Made by a program: the position numbers and the translations under genes. From contig NZ_JAGIOB010000001.1 in assembly GCF_017876495.1 (NCBI RefSeq), positions 3,472,001-3,536,000 on the forward strand: DNA of 64,000 bases, in the 5' to 3' direction. The notes beneath the pieces are model-generated. The model was given only the letters and a program-made list of their open reading frames with translations. It was not told where the DNA came from and ran no database searches. Within the stretch, counting starts at the first letter, position 1, and every line of letters starts with the position of its first letter. Source of the stretch: Microlunatus capsulatus (GTDB lineage Bacteria; Actinomycetota; Actinomycetes; Propionibacteriales; Propionibacteriaceae). This document shows positions 38,292 through 52,511 of the stretch, piece by piece.

Positions 38292-39167
38292 GTGGTTAGC
38301 AGCCAACGGCCGGTCCGGCGGACGACGGCTCGGCTGGTCGCGGCCTCGGCCGCCACCGGTGCCCTGCTCTTCCTGGCGGGGTGCTCCGGCGACACGGTCG
38401 CGCAGATGAAGCGCCTCGGCCTGCCCGAGGCCGCGAGCGACCGCGCCCCGGCCATCGGCGACCTGTGGATCGGTGCCTGGATCGCCGCCGGCATCATCGG
38501 CGTCTTCGTGTGGGGCCTCATCGGCTGGGTGGTGCTGAAGTACCGCTCCGACCACAACGACATGCCGAACCAGAACCGCTACAACCTGCCGATGGAGATC
38601 TTCTACACCACGGCGCCGTTCGTCATCATCGGCGTGCTGTTCTACTACACGATCCTGGCGCAGAACACGGTGACCGCGCGCAGCGCGGAGCCCGACGTGA
38701 CGGTCAACGTCACGGCCCAGAAGTGGTCGTGGGTCTTCAACTACAAGGAGGCCGGCAACCCGGACGTCGGCGACGACGTGTGGGAGGGCGGCACCATCCA
38801 GCAGACGCCCGACCTCTATCTCCCCGTCGGCAAGAGCGTGCGGTTCAACCTGCGCGCCGCCGACGTGAACCACTCGTTCTGGGTGCCGTCCTTCTACTAC
38901 AAGATGGACGTCATCGCCGGGCGCAACAACAACTTCGAGATGACCCCCACCAAGGAGGGCGTCTTCCGCGGCAAGTGCGCCGAGCTCTGCGGCACCTACC
39001 ACTCCGCGATGCTCTTCAACGTCCACGTGGTCAGCGAGGACGAGTACGAGGCCCACCTCCGCGGACTCGCGGAGGCCGGCAACATCGGCGAGAACCGCGG
39101 GCCCAAGGACACGGACCCGCAGGGTGACGCCGCGCGCTACCAGGGAGAAGAGGTCGGCGACCGATGA
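38292..39167 (+). CDS. ctaC: Cytochrome c oxidase subunit II (aa3)
   Basis: About 291 residues of membrane-anchored lipoprotein carrying the CuA centre that takes electrons from the bc1 complex. I choose the GTG at 38292 because GAAAGG lies six nt upstream and the following residues form a signal peptide with lipobox FLAGC. Two membrane helices follow ([20 protein letters not shown] and [20 protein letters not shown]). The CuA ligands lie in [15 protein letters not shown], with [10 protein letters not shown] before. Its stop overlaps the ctaD start (ATGA). Confidence 0.95.
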   Translation: MVSSQRPVRRTTARLVAASAATGALLFLAGCSGDTVAQMKRLGLPEAASDRAPAIGDLWIGAWIAAGIIGVFVWGLIGWVVLKYRSDHNDMPNQNRYNLPMEIFYTTAPFVIIGVLFYYTILAQNTVTARSAEPDVTVNVTAQKWSWVFNYKEAGNPDVGDDVWEGGTIQQTPDLYLPVGKSVRFNLRAADVNHSFWVPSFYYKMDVIAGRNNNFEMTPTKEGVFRGKCAELCGTYHSAMLFNVHVVSEDEYEAHLRGLAEAGNIGENRGPKDTDPQGDAARYQGEEVGDR

Positions 39168-40984
39168 CGACGATGCAGCGGACGGCCACCGTCCAGGAGG
39201 TCGCGGCCCCCACCCGTCAGCTGGGGACGGTGTCGTGGAAGTGGATCACGACGACTGATCACAAGGTGATCGGGAACCTGTACTTCATCACCTCGATGGC
39301 GTTCTTCTTGTTGGGTGGTGTTCTCGCCCTCGGCATCCGTGCTGAGCTGGCGTTCCCGGGGTTGCAGTACCTGTCGCGGGAGACGTACAACCAGTTCTTC
39401 ACGATGCACGGCACGATCATGTTGTTGTTGTTCGCGACGCCGTTGTTCGCGGGGTTCGCGAACGCGATCATGCCGTTGCAGATCGGCGCCCCGGATGTGG
39501 CGTTCCCGCGGCTGAACATGCTGTCGTACTGGCTGTACCTGTTCGGCGGTCTGGTCACCGTCTCCGGGTTCTTGTCGCCGTCGGGAGCGGCCAGCTTCGG
39601 CTGGTTCGCGTACACCCCGCTGTCGGACTCGGTGAACTCTCCGGGTGTGGGTGGTGACCTGTGGATCATGGGCCTCTACATGGCCGGTCTGGGGACGATC
39701 CTGGGTGCGGTGAACTTCATCACGACGATCCTGTGCATGCGGGCGCCGGGGATGACGATGTTCCGGATGCCGATCTTCACCTGGAACATCCTGGTCACCT
39801 CGATCCTGGTGCTGATCGCGTTCCCGATCCTGGCGGCGGCGTTGTTGGTGCTGGAGGCGGACCGGACGTTGGGTGCGCACGTGTTCGACGCTGCGAACGG
39901 TGGCCCGATCCTGTGGCAGCACCTGTTCTGGTTCTTCGGGCACCCGGAGGTGTACATCATCGCGTTGCCGTTCTTCGGGATCATCACCGAGATCTTGCCG
40001 GTGTTCTCCCGGAAGCCGATCTTCGGTTATGTGGGCCTGGTCGGCGCAACGCTCATGATCGCGGCGTTGTCGGTGGCGGTGTGGGCGCACCACATGTACG
40101 TGACGGGTGCGGTGAACCTGCCGTTCTTCTCGTTCATGACGTTCTTGATCGCGGTGCCGACGGGGGTGAAGTTCTTCAACTGGATCGGCACCATGTGGGG
40201 TGGCAACATCGCGATGCGGACCCCGATGCTGTGGGCGATCGGGTTCTTGACCACGTTCTTGTTCGGTGGTCTGACGGGTGTGATCCTGGGTTCCCCGCCG
40301 TTGGACTTCCAGCTGTCGGACTCCTACTTCGTGGTGGCGCACTTCCACTACGTGGTGTTCGGGACGGTGGTGTTCGCGATGTTCGCCGGGTTCTACTTCT
40401 GGTGGCCGAAGTTCACCGGCCGGATGCTCGACGAGACGTTGGGCAAGGTCCACTTCTGGTTGTTGTTCATCGGGTTCCACGTCACGTTCTTGGTGCAGCA
40501 CTGGCTGGGGGTGGAGGGGATGCCCCGCCGTTACGCCGACTACCTCCCCAACGAGGGGTTCACGGTGCTCAACCAGGTGTCGTCGGCGGGCGCGTTCTTG
40601 TTGGGGGCGTCGATGATCCCGTTCTTCTGGAACGTGTGGAAGTCGCGGAACGCCCCGTTGGTGAACAACGACGACCCGTGGGGTTGGGGCCGGTCGCTGG
40701 AGTGGGCCACCAGCTCGCCGCCGCCGCGGCACAACTTCACCTCGATCCCGCGGATCCGTTCGGAGTCCCCGGCCTTCGACCTGCACCACCCCGAGGTCGC
40801 CCTCAGCGAGTACGAGGGCACCAACGGCCGGATGTTCGAGGACAGCACCGTGGACTCCCCGGACGACACCGGGCGGGCGGAGGAGCTCAAGGCCCGCGTC
40901 GACGGCACCTCGGACGACCCGACCACGCACTACGAGCGGGACCACCCGAGCCAGTCCCCGCGTCCTGAGGAGGGTCGCCAGTGA
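39164..40984 (+). CDS. ctaD: Cytochrome c oxidase subunit I (aa3)
   Basis: A 606-residue, 12-helix catalytic subunit that reduces O2 to water and pumps protons. Heme a and a3/CuB ligands appear in [53 protein letters not shown] and [20 protein letters not shown]. From about 39240 to 40720 the DNA uses TTG leucine, GGT glycine and other codons with T or G in third position much more than any neighbour, while the last 80 codons return to C/G-rich usage. ctaF overlaps its stop. Operon ctaC-ctaD-ctaF. Confidence 0.97.
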   Translation: MTTMQRTATVQEVAAPTRQLGTVSWKWITTTDHKVIGNLYFITSMAFFLLGGVLALGIRAELAFPGLQYLSRETYNQFFTMHGTIMLLLFATPLFAGFANAIMPLQIGAPDVAFPRLNMLSYWLYLFGGLVTVSGFLSPSGAASFGWFAYTPLSDSVNSPGVGGDLWIMGLYMAGLGTILGAVNFITTILCMRAPGMTMFRMPIFTWNILVTSILVLIAFPILAAALLVLEADRTLGAHVFDAANGGPILWQHLFWFFGHPEVYIIALPFFGIITEILPVFSRKPIFGYVGLVGATLMIAALSVAVWAHHMYVTGAVNLPFFSFMTFLIAVPTGVKFFNWIGTMWGGNIAMRTPMLWAIGFLTTFLFGGLTGVILGSPPLDFQLSDSYFVVAHFHYVVFGTVVFAMFAGFYFWWPKFTGRMLDETLGKVHFWLLFIGFHVTFLVQHWLGVEGMPRRYADYLPNEGFTVLNQVSSAGAFLLGASMIPFFWNVWKSRNAPLVNNDDPWGWGRSLEWATSSPPPRHNFTSIPRIRSESPAFDLHHPEVALSEYEGTNGRMFEDSTVDSPDDTGRAEELKARVDGTSDDPTTHYERDHPSQSPRPEEGRQ

Positions 40985-41376
40985 AGATCGAGGCCTACAT
41001 CTTCCTCGCGCTGACGGCGTTCGCCGCCGTCATCGCGCCGGTGTACTGGATCCTGTCGCGCGACGCCACCGGCACCACCGCGCTGATCCTCACCTTCTTC
41101 CTGTGCCTGATGATCGCGGGCTACCTCGGGCTCATCGCCCGGCGGCTCGACCCCCGGCCCGAGGACAAGCGGACCGGCGAGATCGCGGAGGGTGCCGGCG
41201 AGCTCGGCTTCTTCCCCCCGCAGAGCAAGTGGCCGCTGTTCGTCGCGCTGACCGCGGTGCTGGTCTTCCTCGGCCCGGTCTTCGGCTGGTGGCTGACCAT
41301 CCTGGGCTTCGGCTTCGGGGCGATCAGCCTGACGGGCCTGCTCTACGAGTTCTACCGCGGGGACCACGCGCACTGA
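40981..41376 (+). CDS. ctaF: Cytochrome c oxidase subunit IV (actinobacterial CtaF)
   Basis: A 131-residue protein with four predicted helices: [59 protein letters not shown] and [40 protein letters not shown] and [12 protein letters not shown] are typical of actinobacterial subunit IV. The GTG start overlaps the ctaD stop. It completes the ctaCDF unit and is followed by an 18-bp hairpin. Confidence 0.95.
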   Translation: MKIEAYIFLALTAFAAVIAPVYWILSRDATGTTALILTFFLCLMIAGYLGLIARRLDPRPEDKRTGEIAEGAGELGFFPPQSKWPLFVALTAVLVFLGPVFGWWLTILGFGFGAISLTGLLYEFYRGDHAH

Positions 41377-41425
41377 GCTGATCCTGGGCTGCCCTCGTGC
41401 TGGGCCGCTCATGACCGGTAGCTCC

Positions 41426-41470
41426 AGAGGGCCGGGCCGAGACGCAGGACGTGTCTCGGCCCGGCCCTCT
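41426..41470 (+). terminator. Terminator hairpin after ctaF
   Basis: A perfect 18-bp stem, AGAGGGCCGGGCCGAGAC (41426-41443) with 41453-41470, and a nine-base loop, 50 nt after the ctaF stop. No U-tract. Confidence 0.8.
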
Positions 41471-41548
41471 CAGGTTCAGGCCGCGGGTCACCGACGCTGG
41501 GACAGCAGCTCCGTCTCCTGAGCCCTTCTGGCTCGGGCGCCGTCGCAC

Positions 41549-41554
41549 TATCGT
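41549..41554 (+). promoter_or_regulatory. -10 box of a likely leaderless promoter for the DUF2277 gene
   Basis: TATCGT lies six nt before the ATG at 41561. No ribosome site is present. Confidence 0.5.
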
Positions 41555-41560
41555 CTGGCC

Positions 41561-41834
41561 ATGTGCCGCAACATCCGACCGCTGAACAACTTCGAGCCGC
41601 CGGCCACCTCCTCTGAGGTGCACGACGCCGCCCTGCAGTACGTGCGCAAGATCGCCGGGGTGAGCAAGCCGTCGAAGGCGAACGAGGAGGCCTTCCAGCG
41701 AGCCGTCCACGACATCGCCCACGCCACCGAGCACCTGCTGGCGGACCTGGGTGACCACGGGGCCGGCGAAGAACCGCGAGGAGGAGGCCGCCAAGGCGCG
41801 GGCCCGCTCGGCCAAGCGGTTCGCCTCGGCCTGA
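41561..41834 (+). CDS. DUF2277 family protein with an apparent frameshift
   Basis: The first 62 codons are a clear DUF2277 protein: MCRNIRPLNNFEPPATSSEV, LQYVRKIAGVSKPSKANEEA and AVHDIAHATEHLLADL. The family then continues with a charged helix. That helix is encoded in the next frame, where LVTTGPAKNREEEAAKARAR and SAKRFASA lead to a TGA at 41834. One extra G in the GGG run at 41749-41751 explains the break. Read without correction, the frame would run to 42001 and overlap the convergent DUF3500 gene. It is either a real disruption of the C-terminal helix or an assembly error. Function of the family is unknown. Confidence 0.8.
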
Positions 41835-41852
41835 CGCCCTCCCCGTCGCCGC

Positions 41853-42836
41853 TCAGCCGGGCGGCGGGCGGTGCCCGACGGCGTAGTGCTGGGCCAGCAG
41901 GTCGCCGCCCAGGTCGTGCCGCCGGTCGCGCCACACGCAGTGCACGTGGTTGCCCGACTCCTGGGTGTTGTCGTACTCCAGCACGAACGTCGGCCCGCTG
42001 ACGGCGTAGTAGTGGCCCTCGCCCCGCTCCAGCCCGCCCGCCCAGGTGAAGCGCACCTCGTCCCAGCCCGCGTCGGCGGCGTCCGCCCAGGCCGCGTCGG
42101 CCACGGCGGCGGGGGAGCGCTCGAGGTACTGCCGCACCAGCGCCTCCAGCAGCGCCCCCTGCCGCCGGTCCATCCGGGACCGGGGCAGCCCGCGCTCGGG
42201 GAAGCCGACGACCGCGGGGTCCTGCCGGGTGAGCACGTCGTCCGGCGCCGGTCCCGGCGTGAGCGCCACCCGGCGCTGGTCCTCCTCCAGGACCAGCACG
42301 AGCTGCCGCGCCAGGTCCTGCTCGCGGGGCAGCGACTGGAAGCCCCGGTGCGGCCCGCGGGTGATCTCGGCCGGCTGCGCGCCGACGAACTGCGGCGCGG
42401 TGACGACGGCGTCGCCGACGACGGTGGCCTGGGCCACCAGGTGGTGGCCGCTGATCCGCCAGGCCCACGGCTCGGCGCCGTCCGGACGGCCGAGGACGCG
42501 CAGCCAGTAGACCGGGTCGAGGTGCGGGGCCGGGGAGGCGTCGGCGGGGCTGAGCTCGCGGCGGATCTCCTCGGTGCGCAGCACCATCGCGAGGTCGGAG
42601 CGGCCGCGCGGGCTGAACGCCGTCTCCAGCAGGTCCTGGGCGCGGTCGCGCTGCGCCGGGGTGAGCCGGCCGAGCAGCAGGCCGGGACGCTCACCGGGCA
42701 GGTAGGTCCAGGTGTGCCACTCCGCGGTCGCGAACGGGCCGAGGACTGCGCGCCGCTGGTCGGGGTCGAGGGTGTCGAGCAGGTCGGCGGCGGCCCGGCG
42801 CATCGCGCGGGCCAGCGGTGCCGTGGCGGTGGTCAC
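41853..42836 (-). CDS. DUF3500 family protein
   Basis: A 327-residue protein matching DUF3500: AEWHTWTYLPGERPGLLLGR in place of the usual W-x-x-x-P segment, a central WAWRISGHHLVAQATVVG, RGFQSLPREQDLARQLVLVL, and the C-terminal FVLEYDNTQESGNHVHCVWR that is the most conserved part of the family. Function is unproven. The conserved histidines in SGHHL and NHVH could bind metal (inference). The GTG start has TAGCGT six nt upstream, so it may be leaderless. It is convergent with the frameshifted DUF2277 gene. Confidence 0.85.
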   Translation of the reverse strand: MTTATAPLARAMRRAAADLLDTLDPDQRRAVLGPFATAEWHTWTYLPGERPGLLLGRLTPAQRDRAQDLLETAFSPRGRSDLAMVLRTEEIRRELSPADASPAPHLDPVYWLRVLGRPDGAEPWAWRISGHHLVAQATVVGDAVVTAPQFVGAQPAEITRGPHRGFQSLPREQDLARQLVLVLEEDQRRVALTPGPAPDDVLTRQDPAVVGFPERGLPRSRMDRRQGALLEALVRQYLERSPAAVADAAWADAADAGWDEVRFTWAGGLERGEGHYYAVSGPTFVLEYDNTQESGNHVHCVWRDRRHDLGGDLLAQHYAVGHRPPPG

Positions 42837-42885
42837 CCCCGCACGCTAGCCGCCGGCACCGCACGCGGGCCGGCGGCCCGGCGGC

Positions 42886-46211
<3,326 letters not shown>

Positions 46212-46242
46212 GCGCAGCCCCGCCGGGTGCGGCCCGGTCGTC

Positions 46243-46248
46243 TACCGT
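46243..46248 (+). promoter_or_regulatory. -10 box of a likely leaderless promoter for the GST gene
   Basis: TACCGT ends seven nt before the ATG at 46256. It overlaps the alternative GTG at 46247, which argues against that start. Confidence 0.5.
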
Positions 46249-46255
46249 GGGCACC

Positions 46256-47290
46256 ATGGACGACGACCACTCCACCAAGGGCGCCTACGTGACGACGGGC
46301 AGCGAGTTCACCCGCGACACGAACTACATCGCGACCCGGATCACCCGCGACGGCCGCGACGGCTACCCCGTCGAGGCGGGCCGCTACCGGCTCGTCGCCG
46401 CCCGCGCCTGCCCCTGGGCCAACCGGACGCTGATCGTGCGGCGGCTGCTGGGGCTCGAGGACGCCATCTCCCTCGGGCTCTGCGGCCCGACGCACGACAA
46501 GCGCAGCTGGACCTTCGACCTCGACGAGGGCGGCCGCGACCCGGTGCTGGGCTACGAGCGGCTGCAGGAGGCCTACTTCGCCCGCTTCCCCGACTACGAG
46601 CGCGGGATCACGGTGCCGGCGGTCGTCGACGTCCCGACCGGCCAGGTGGTGACGAACAACTACCCGCAGATCACCCTCGACCTCTCCACGGAGTGGACCG
46701 AGTTCCACCGCGACGGCGCCCCGGAGCTCTACCCCGAGCGGCACCGCGACGAGATCGACGAGGTCGCGAAGCGGGTGTTCACCGAGGTCAACAACGGCGT
46801 CTACCGCTGCGGGTTCGCCGGCTCCCAGGAGGCCTACGACAAGGCCTACGACCGGCTCTTCACCGCTCTGGACTGGCTGGAGGAGCGGCTGTCGGGTCAG
46901 CGCTACCTGGTGGGCGACACCATCACCGAGGCCGACGTCCGGCTGTTCACCACCCTCGCCCGCTTCGACCCCGTCTACCACGGCCACTTCAAGTGCAACC
47001 GGCAGAAGCTCAGCGAGTTCTCGGCGCTCTGGGGCTACGCGCGCGACCTGTTCCAGACCCCGGGCTTCGGCGACACGACCGACTTCGTGCAGATCAAGCA
47101 GCACTACTACGTCGTCCACGTCGACATCAACCCGACGCAGATCGTGCCGAAGGGCCCCGACCTGTCCGGCTGGCTGACCGCGCACGGGCGCGAGCAGCTC
47201 GGCGGCCGCCCGTTCGGCGACGGCACACCGCCGCCCCCGCCGCGGCCCGCCGAGGTCGTGCCGGCCGGGCACGGCGCCGGGGCCGCCTGA
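46256..47290 (+). CDS. Xi-class glutathione/mycothiol S-transferase (hydroquinone reductase-like)
   Basis: About 344 residues, the size of Xi-class GSTs (YqjG/ECM4). The catalytic cysteine is in RLVAARACPWANRTLIVRRL near residue 48. LCGPTHDKRSWTF, GITVPAVVDVPTGQVVTNNY and the C-terminal helical domain with YLVGDTITEADVRLFTTLAR and FVQIKQHYYVVHVDINPTQI are family-typical. These enzymes reduce thiol-hydroquinone conjugates. Actinobacteria with mycothiol, as mshA suggests, may use mycothiol in place of glutathione (inference). The last 25 residues are a Pro-rich tail. Start chosen at 46256 from the -10 box position. Confidence 0.9.
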   Translation: MDDDHSTKGAYVTTGSEFTRDTNYIATRITRDGRDGYPVEAGRYRLVAARACPWANRTLIVRRLLGLEDAISLGLCGPTHDKRSWTFDLDEGGRDPVLGYERLQEAYFARFPDYERGITVPAVVDVPTGQVVTNNYPQITLDLSTEWTEFHRDGAPELYPERHRDEIDEVAKRVFTEVNNGVYRCGFAGSQEAYDKAYDRLFTALDWLEERLSGQRYLVGDTITEADVRLFTTLARFDPVYHGHFKCNRQKLSEFSALWGYARDLFQTPGFGDTTDFVQIKQHYYVVHVDINPTQIVPKGPDLSGWLTAHGREQLGGRPFGDGTPPPPPRPAEVVPAGHGAGAA

Positions 47291-47324
47291 GCACGGGGCC
47301 GCGGCCCGCCCGCCCGGTCCGGGG

Positions 47325-47834
47325 TCAGGCCGGCGGCGGCCCCAGGTACACCTGCAGGTGCAGGTCGGGATGGCCCTCGACCGCCAGGGTCAGCGGCTCC
47401 AGCCGCCGCCAGCCGGCCGCCTCGTAGAGCCCGACCGGGCCCGCGTCCTCGGGCAGCACGTCCAGCACGGGCCGGCGGCCGTCGGCGTGCGCCTGCGCCG
47501 TCACCCGCGCCAGCAGCGCCCGGCCGACCCCGCGCCGTCGGGCGCCGGGGGAGACCAGCAGCCGGGCCACCACCGCCAGCCGGTCGGGCGGCAGCCCCGT
47601 CGCCCGCCGGGCGGCGGGCAGGGTCGGGTCGCCCGCCGCGGCGTGCAGGCCGACGTGGCCGAGCACGGTGCCGTCGTCGTCCTCGGCCACCCAGGCCGCC
47701 TCCTCGGCGGCGCCGCGCAGGAAGGCCGCCGGGTCGTCGCGCCAGTAGCGCGGGTAGCCGTCGGCCTCGTGGGTGCGGCGCATCAGCGCGACGCAGGCGA
47801 CGACGTCGGCCTCGGTCCGGGGGCGGATCAGCAC
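47325..47834 (-). CDS. GNAT family N-acetyltransferase
   Basis: About 169 residues. LIRPRTEADVVACVALMRRT begins the fold, and the acetyl-CoA loop is in VVARLLVSPGARRRGVGRAL near residue 90. PVLDVLPEDAGPVGLYEAAG follows, typical of GNAT motif B. The GTG at 47834 is preferred because TAGCGT lies seven nt upstream, and the longer frame adds non-conserved, low-quality sequence. Acceptor unknown. Convergent with the GST gene and divergent from the urease operon. Confidence 0.87.
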   Translation of the reverse strand: MLIRPRTEADVVACVALMRRTHEADGYPRYWRDDPAAFLRGAAEEAAWVAEDDDGTVLGHVGLHAAAGDPTLPAARRATGLPPDRLAVVARLLVSPGARRRGVGRALLARVTAQAHADGRRPVLDVLPEDAGPVGLYEAAGWRRLEPLTLAVEGHPDLHLQVYLGPPPA

Positions 47835-47890
47835 CCGGCCGACGCTACCGGGCGCCGGCCGGCCGCAACGCCGGCGAAACAATCCCTCGG

Positions 47891-47896
47891 TACGGT
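47891..47896 (+). promoter_or_regulatory. Possible -10 box of the urease operon promoter
   Basis: TACGGT, 45 nt before ureA. No convincing -35 was seen. GGGGAGGA, a good ribosome site, follows close to the ureA GTG. Confidence 0.35.
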
Positions 47897-47940
47897 GACC
47901 GCTACCGCAGCCCACCGGCGACCGCGAAGGGGAGGACGAC

Positions 47941-48243
47941 GTGAACCTGGCTCCGTCGGACGTCGAGAAGCTGCTGCAGGCCGTCGCCGGGATGGTCGCG
48001 CGCGACCGTCTCGCCCGCGGCGTCAAGCTCAACTACCCGGAGTCGGTCGCCCTGCTCAGCACCTGGGTCGTCGAGCGGGCGCGGGACGGCGCGGGCGTCG
48101 AGGAGCTGATGAGCGCGGGCCGCGAGGTTCTGGGCCGCGACGCCGTGATGCCCGGGGTGGCCGAGATGGTCACCGACGTCCAGGTCGAGGCGACGTTCCC
48201 CGACGGCCGCAAGCTCGTCACCCTGCACAGCCCCATCCAGTAG
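47941..48243 (+). CDS. ureA: Urease subunit gamma
   Basis: A 100-residue small structural subunit of the nickel enzyme that splits urea into ammonia and CO2. It has the family segments [40 protein letters not shown] and [20 protein letters not shown], ending [12 protein letters not shown]. First gene of ureABCFGD, the order known in mycobacteria. A GAGGACG ribosome site precedes the GTG. Confidence 0.96.
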   Translation: MNLAPSDVEKLLQAVAGMVARDRLARGVKLNYPESVALLSTWVVERARDGAGVEELMSAGREVLGRDAVMPGVAEMVTDVQVEATFPDGRKLVTLHSPIQ

Positions 48244-48273
48244 ACCGACCCAGCAGCGACCCGAGGAGCAGGC

Positions 48274-48627
48274 ATGGCGGGAACCAGCGGCGACGGCCCC
48301 GGCGCGGTCCGCGTCCGGCCCGGCACCATCGAGCTCAACGCCGACCGCGGCCCGGACGAGCGCGGTGAGCTGACGTTCACCAACACCGCCGACCGACCCA
48401 TCCAGATCGGCTCGCACGTCCACCTGCCCGACGTGAACAGCGGCCTGGACTTCGACCGCGCCGCCGCCGCGGGCTTCCGGCTCGACATCGCCGCCGGGAC
48501 CTCGGTGCGCTTCGAGCCCGGTGCCTCCCGCACCGTCGGCGTCGTCGCCCTGCGCGGGCGGCGGCTGGTGCCCGGCCTCCAGCGGCGCGGTGCCGGCCGA
48601 CCCGGTCCGGCCGGGGCGGAGGCCTGA
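48274..48627 (+). CDS. ureB: Urease subunit beta
   Basis: A 117-residue structural subunit: [46 protein letters not shown]-like [20 protein letters not shown] and the beta-strand [20 protein letters not shown]. The last dozen residues are a Gly/Pro tail. It lies 30 nt after ureA and one nt before the ureC start codon. Confidence 0.95.
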   Translation: MAGTSGDGPGAVRVRPGTIELNADRGPDERGELTFTNTADRPIQIGSHVHLPDVNSGLDFDRAAAAGFRLDIAAGTSVRFEPGASRTVGVVALRGRRLVPGLQRRGAGRPGPAGAEA

Positions 48628-48628
48628 G

Positions 48629-50332
<1,704 letters not shown>

Positions 50333-50345
50333 TGGGCGCGCGCCC

Positions 50346-51014
50346 GTGACGGCTCCCTACCTCAGCCTGCTGCTGGCCGACGGCCGGCTGCCGACGGGTG
50401 CCCACACCCAGTCCGGCGGGGTCGAGCCCGCTTTCCAGGCCGGCATGCCGCTGGCCGCGGTGCCCGACTACCTCACCGTCCGGCTGCGCACCGTGACGGA
50501 GGTGGAGGCGGCGACGGCGGTGCTGGCCCGCCGCACCTGGGCCGACGGCGGTCCCGACCGGGTGGCCGCGCTCGTCGCCCTCGACGTGGCCTGGCGGGCG
50601 CGGACGCCGTCCGACGTGCTCCGTGACGCCGCGGACCTGCTGGGCCGCAGCCACCTGCGGCTGGCCGCCGCCGTCTGGGACCTGGCGCCGCTGGTCGAGG
50701 CCCGGCGGCTCTGGTGCCGGGCCGTCGTCGTCGGGGTGACCGCGGCCGCGGCCGGCCTGTCCGCCGCCGAGACCGCCCGCCTGGTGGCCTTCGACGACGT
50801 CCAGACGGTGCTGGCGGCCGCGCTCAAGCTCGCGCCCTTCGACCCCGCCCACGGGGTGGCCTGGGCCGTCCGCGCCCAGCCCGAGGTGGAGCGGCTCGTC
50901 GAGCGGGTCGCCGACCTCCTCTCACCCGCCGACCTCCCGGCCCCGACCGCCCCGCTGCTCGAGCAGTGGGGACAGCAGCACCGCGACAGCGAAAGGCGGC
51001 TCTTCCGTGCCTGA
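50346..51014 (+). CDS. ureF: Urease accessory protein UreF
   Basis: A 222-residue helical chaperone that forms the nickel-insertion complex with UreD and Ure[21 protein letters not shown] at the N-terminus and the central helices ([12 protein letters not shown]-like [20 protein letters not shown]) fit the family. C-terminal [19 protein letters not shown] is typical. GTG start 13 nt after ureC. Its end overlaps the ureG start by eight nt. Confidence 0.92.
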   Translation: MTAPYLSLLLADGRLPTGAHTQSGGVEPAFQAGMPLAAVPDYLTVRLRTVTEVEAATAVLARRTWADGGPDRVAALVALDVAWRARTPSDVLRDAADLLGRSHLRLAAAVWDLAPLVEARRLWCRAVVVGVTAAAAGLSAAETARLVAFDDVQTVLAAALKLAPFDPAHGVAWAVRAQPEVERLVERVADLLSPADLPAPTAPLLEQWGQQHRDSERRLFRA

Positions 51015-51765
51015 CCCCCGACCCTCCTCCGTCCCCGGCGCCCTGCACGGCCCCGGCCCCCGCGCCCTCCGGCTGGGCGTCGCCGGGCCGGTCGGCACCG
51101 GCAAGAGCTCGCTCATCGCCATGGTCTGCCGCGAGCTGGGCCGCGAGCTCAGCCTGGCCGTGGTCACCAACGACATCTACACCGACGAGGACGCCCGCTT
51201 CCTGCGCTCGGCCGGCGTGCTCGACCCGGAGCGGATCCGCGCCGTCGAGACCGGCGCCTGCCCGCACACGGCCATCCGCGACGACGTCAGCCAGAACCTG
51301 CTGGCCGTCGAGGACCTCGAGCGGGACTTCGCGCCCGTCGACGTCGTCCTCGTCGAGTCGGGCGGCGACAACCTCACCGCCACGTTCAGCCCGGCGCTGG
51401 TCGACGCCCAGTTCTTCGTCCTCGACGTGGCCGGCGGCGGCGACGTGGCGCGCAAGGGCGGCCCGGGCATCGCGCGGGCCGACGTCCTGGTGGTCAACAA
51501 GACCGACCTGGCCCCCTACGTCGGGGTGGACGTCGAGCAGATGGTGCACGACGCCGAGCACGCCCGCGACGGCCGCACGGTGATCGCCCTCTCCCGGGCC
51601 GACGCCGCGTCGGTGGCGCGGCTGCGGGGCTGGGTGCTGGAGACCCTCGAGCGCTTCCGCGCGGGCACCCTGGTGCCCAGCGACCCGGGGCCGATGGCGC
51701 CGCACGTCCACGCCGAGGAGCAGGGCCCGCACAGCCACGCCGACGGCCCGGTCCACACCCACTGA
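51007..51765 (+). CDS. ureG: Urease accessory GTPase UreG with C-terminal His-rich tail
   Basis: A 252-residue GTPase that powers nickel loading. P-loop [20 protein letters not shown] near residue 20, [20 protein letters not shown], the metal-binding Cys-Pro-His in [20 protein letters not shown], and the guanine motif [20 protein letters not shown]. Known UreG proteins may have an N-terminal His-rich tail; here it is at the C-terminus ([20 protein letters not shown], six histidines). No ureE is in the cluster, so this tail could help in nickel delivery (inference). Confidence 0.95.
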   Translation: MPDPRPSSVPGALHGPGPRALRLGVAGPVGTGKSSLIAMVCRELGRELSLAVVTNDIYTDEDARFLRSAGVLDPERIRAVETGACPHTAIRDDVSQNLLAVEDLERDFAPVDVVLVESGGDNLTATFSPALVDAQFFVLDVAGGGDVARKGGPGIARADVLVVNKTDLAPYVGVDVEQMVHDAEHARDGRTVIALSRADAASVARLRGWVLETLERFRAGTLVPSDPGPMAPHVHAEEQGPHSHADGPVHTH

Positions 51766-52511
51766 TGCTGCTGCCGTCCGCGCCGGTCGCCCGCGCCGCC
51801 CCGACGGTGGTGCAGGTGAGGCGCGAGCGCGGCCGGCTGCGGACGGTGCTGCGGGGCGGCCTGCTGCGGCCGCAGCGGCTGCACGGGCCGCCCGACCGCT
51901 GCCGGGTGGGGCTGCTGGCCTCGACGGCGCTGCTGCTCGGCGGCGACGTCGTCGAGCTCGAGGTCGACGTCGGCCCGGGCGTGACCCTGGACCTGGTCGA
52001 CGTCGCCGGCACGGTGGCCTACGACGGCCGCGGCGAGCCGGCGGGCTGGCGGGTCGAGGTCCGGGTGGCCGACGGCGGTCGGCTGCGGTGGGCGGGGGAG
52101 CCCTTCGTCGTCGCGGACGGCGCCGACGTCAGCCGGGCCCTGCTGCTGGACGTCGCCGACGGCGGCCGGGCCCTGCTCCGGGAGACCCTTGTGCTGGGCC
52201 GGACCGGCCAGCTCGGCGGGCGGCTGCGCAGCGCGACCACGGCCCGCCGCGGTGGCCGTCCGGTGCTCGTGGAGGACACCGTGCTCGACCCGGCCACGCA
52301 CCGGCGGCTGCCGGGCATGCTCGGCGACCTGCGGGTGCTGGACAGCCTGCTGGCGGTGGGCGAGGAGCTGCCGGACGCGCCCGCGGGTCCGACGGGCCAC
52401 CGGCCCAGCCGGTTCGCCCTCGTCGAGCCGGGCTGCTGGCTGGGCCGTGCCCTGCTGCCCGACCTCGCGTCCTCGCCGCTGCACCGCTGGTGGGCCGCGG
52501 CGACCGCCTAG
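51765..52511 (+). CDS. ureD: Urease accessory protein UreD
   Basis: A 248-residue scaffold protein that binds the apo-urease. It has the UreD strands VQVRRERGRLRTVLRGGLLR, LLASTALLLGGDVVELEVDV, RALLRETLVLGRTGQLGGRL and LLVEDTVLDPATHRRLPGML-type sequence. Its ATG overlaps the ureG stop (TGATG). The similarity is weaker than for other urease genes, as usual for UreD. Its stop shares CTAG with the convergent membrane-protein gene. Confidence 0.9.
   Translation: MLLPSAPVARAAPTVVQVRRERGRLRTVLRGGLLRPQRLHGPPDRCRVGLLASTALLLGGDVVELEVDVGPGVTLDLVDVAGTVAYDGRGEPAGWRVEVRVADGGRLRWAGEPFVVADGADVSRALLLDVADGGRALLRETLVLGRTGQLGGRLRSATTARRGGRPVLVEDTVLDPATHRRLPGMLGDLRVLDSLLAVGEELPDAPAGPTGHRPSRFALVEPGCWLGRALLPDLASSPLHRWWAAATA

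Noticed and set aside
41561-42001. Full uninterrupted frame for the DUF2277 gene to 42001
   Set aside because: Beyond codon 62 it has no family similarity and overlaps the DUF3500 gene by 149 bp. The +1 frame restores the family C-terminus.
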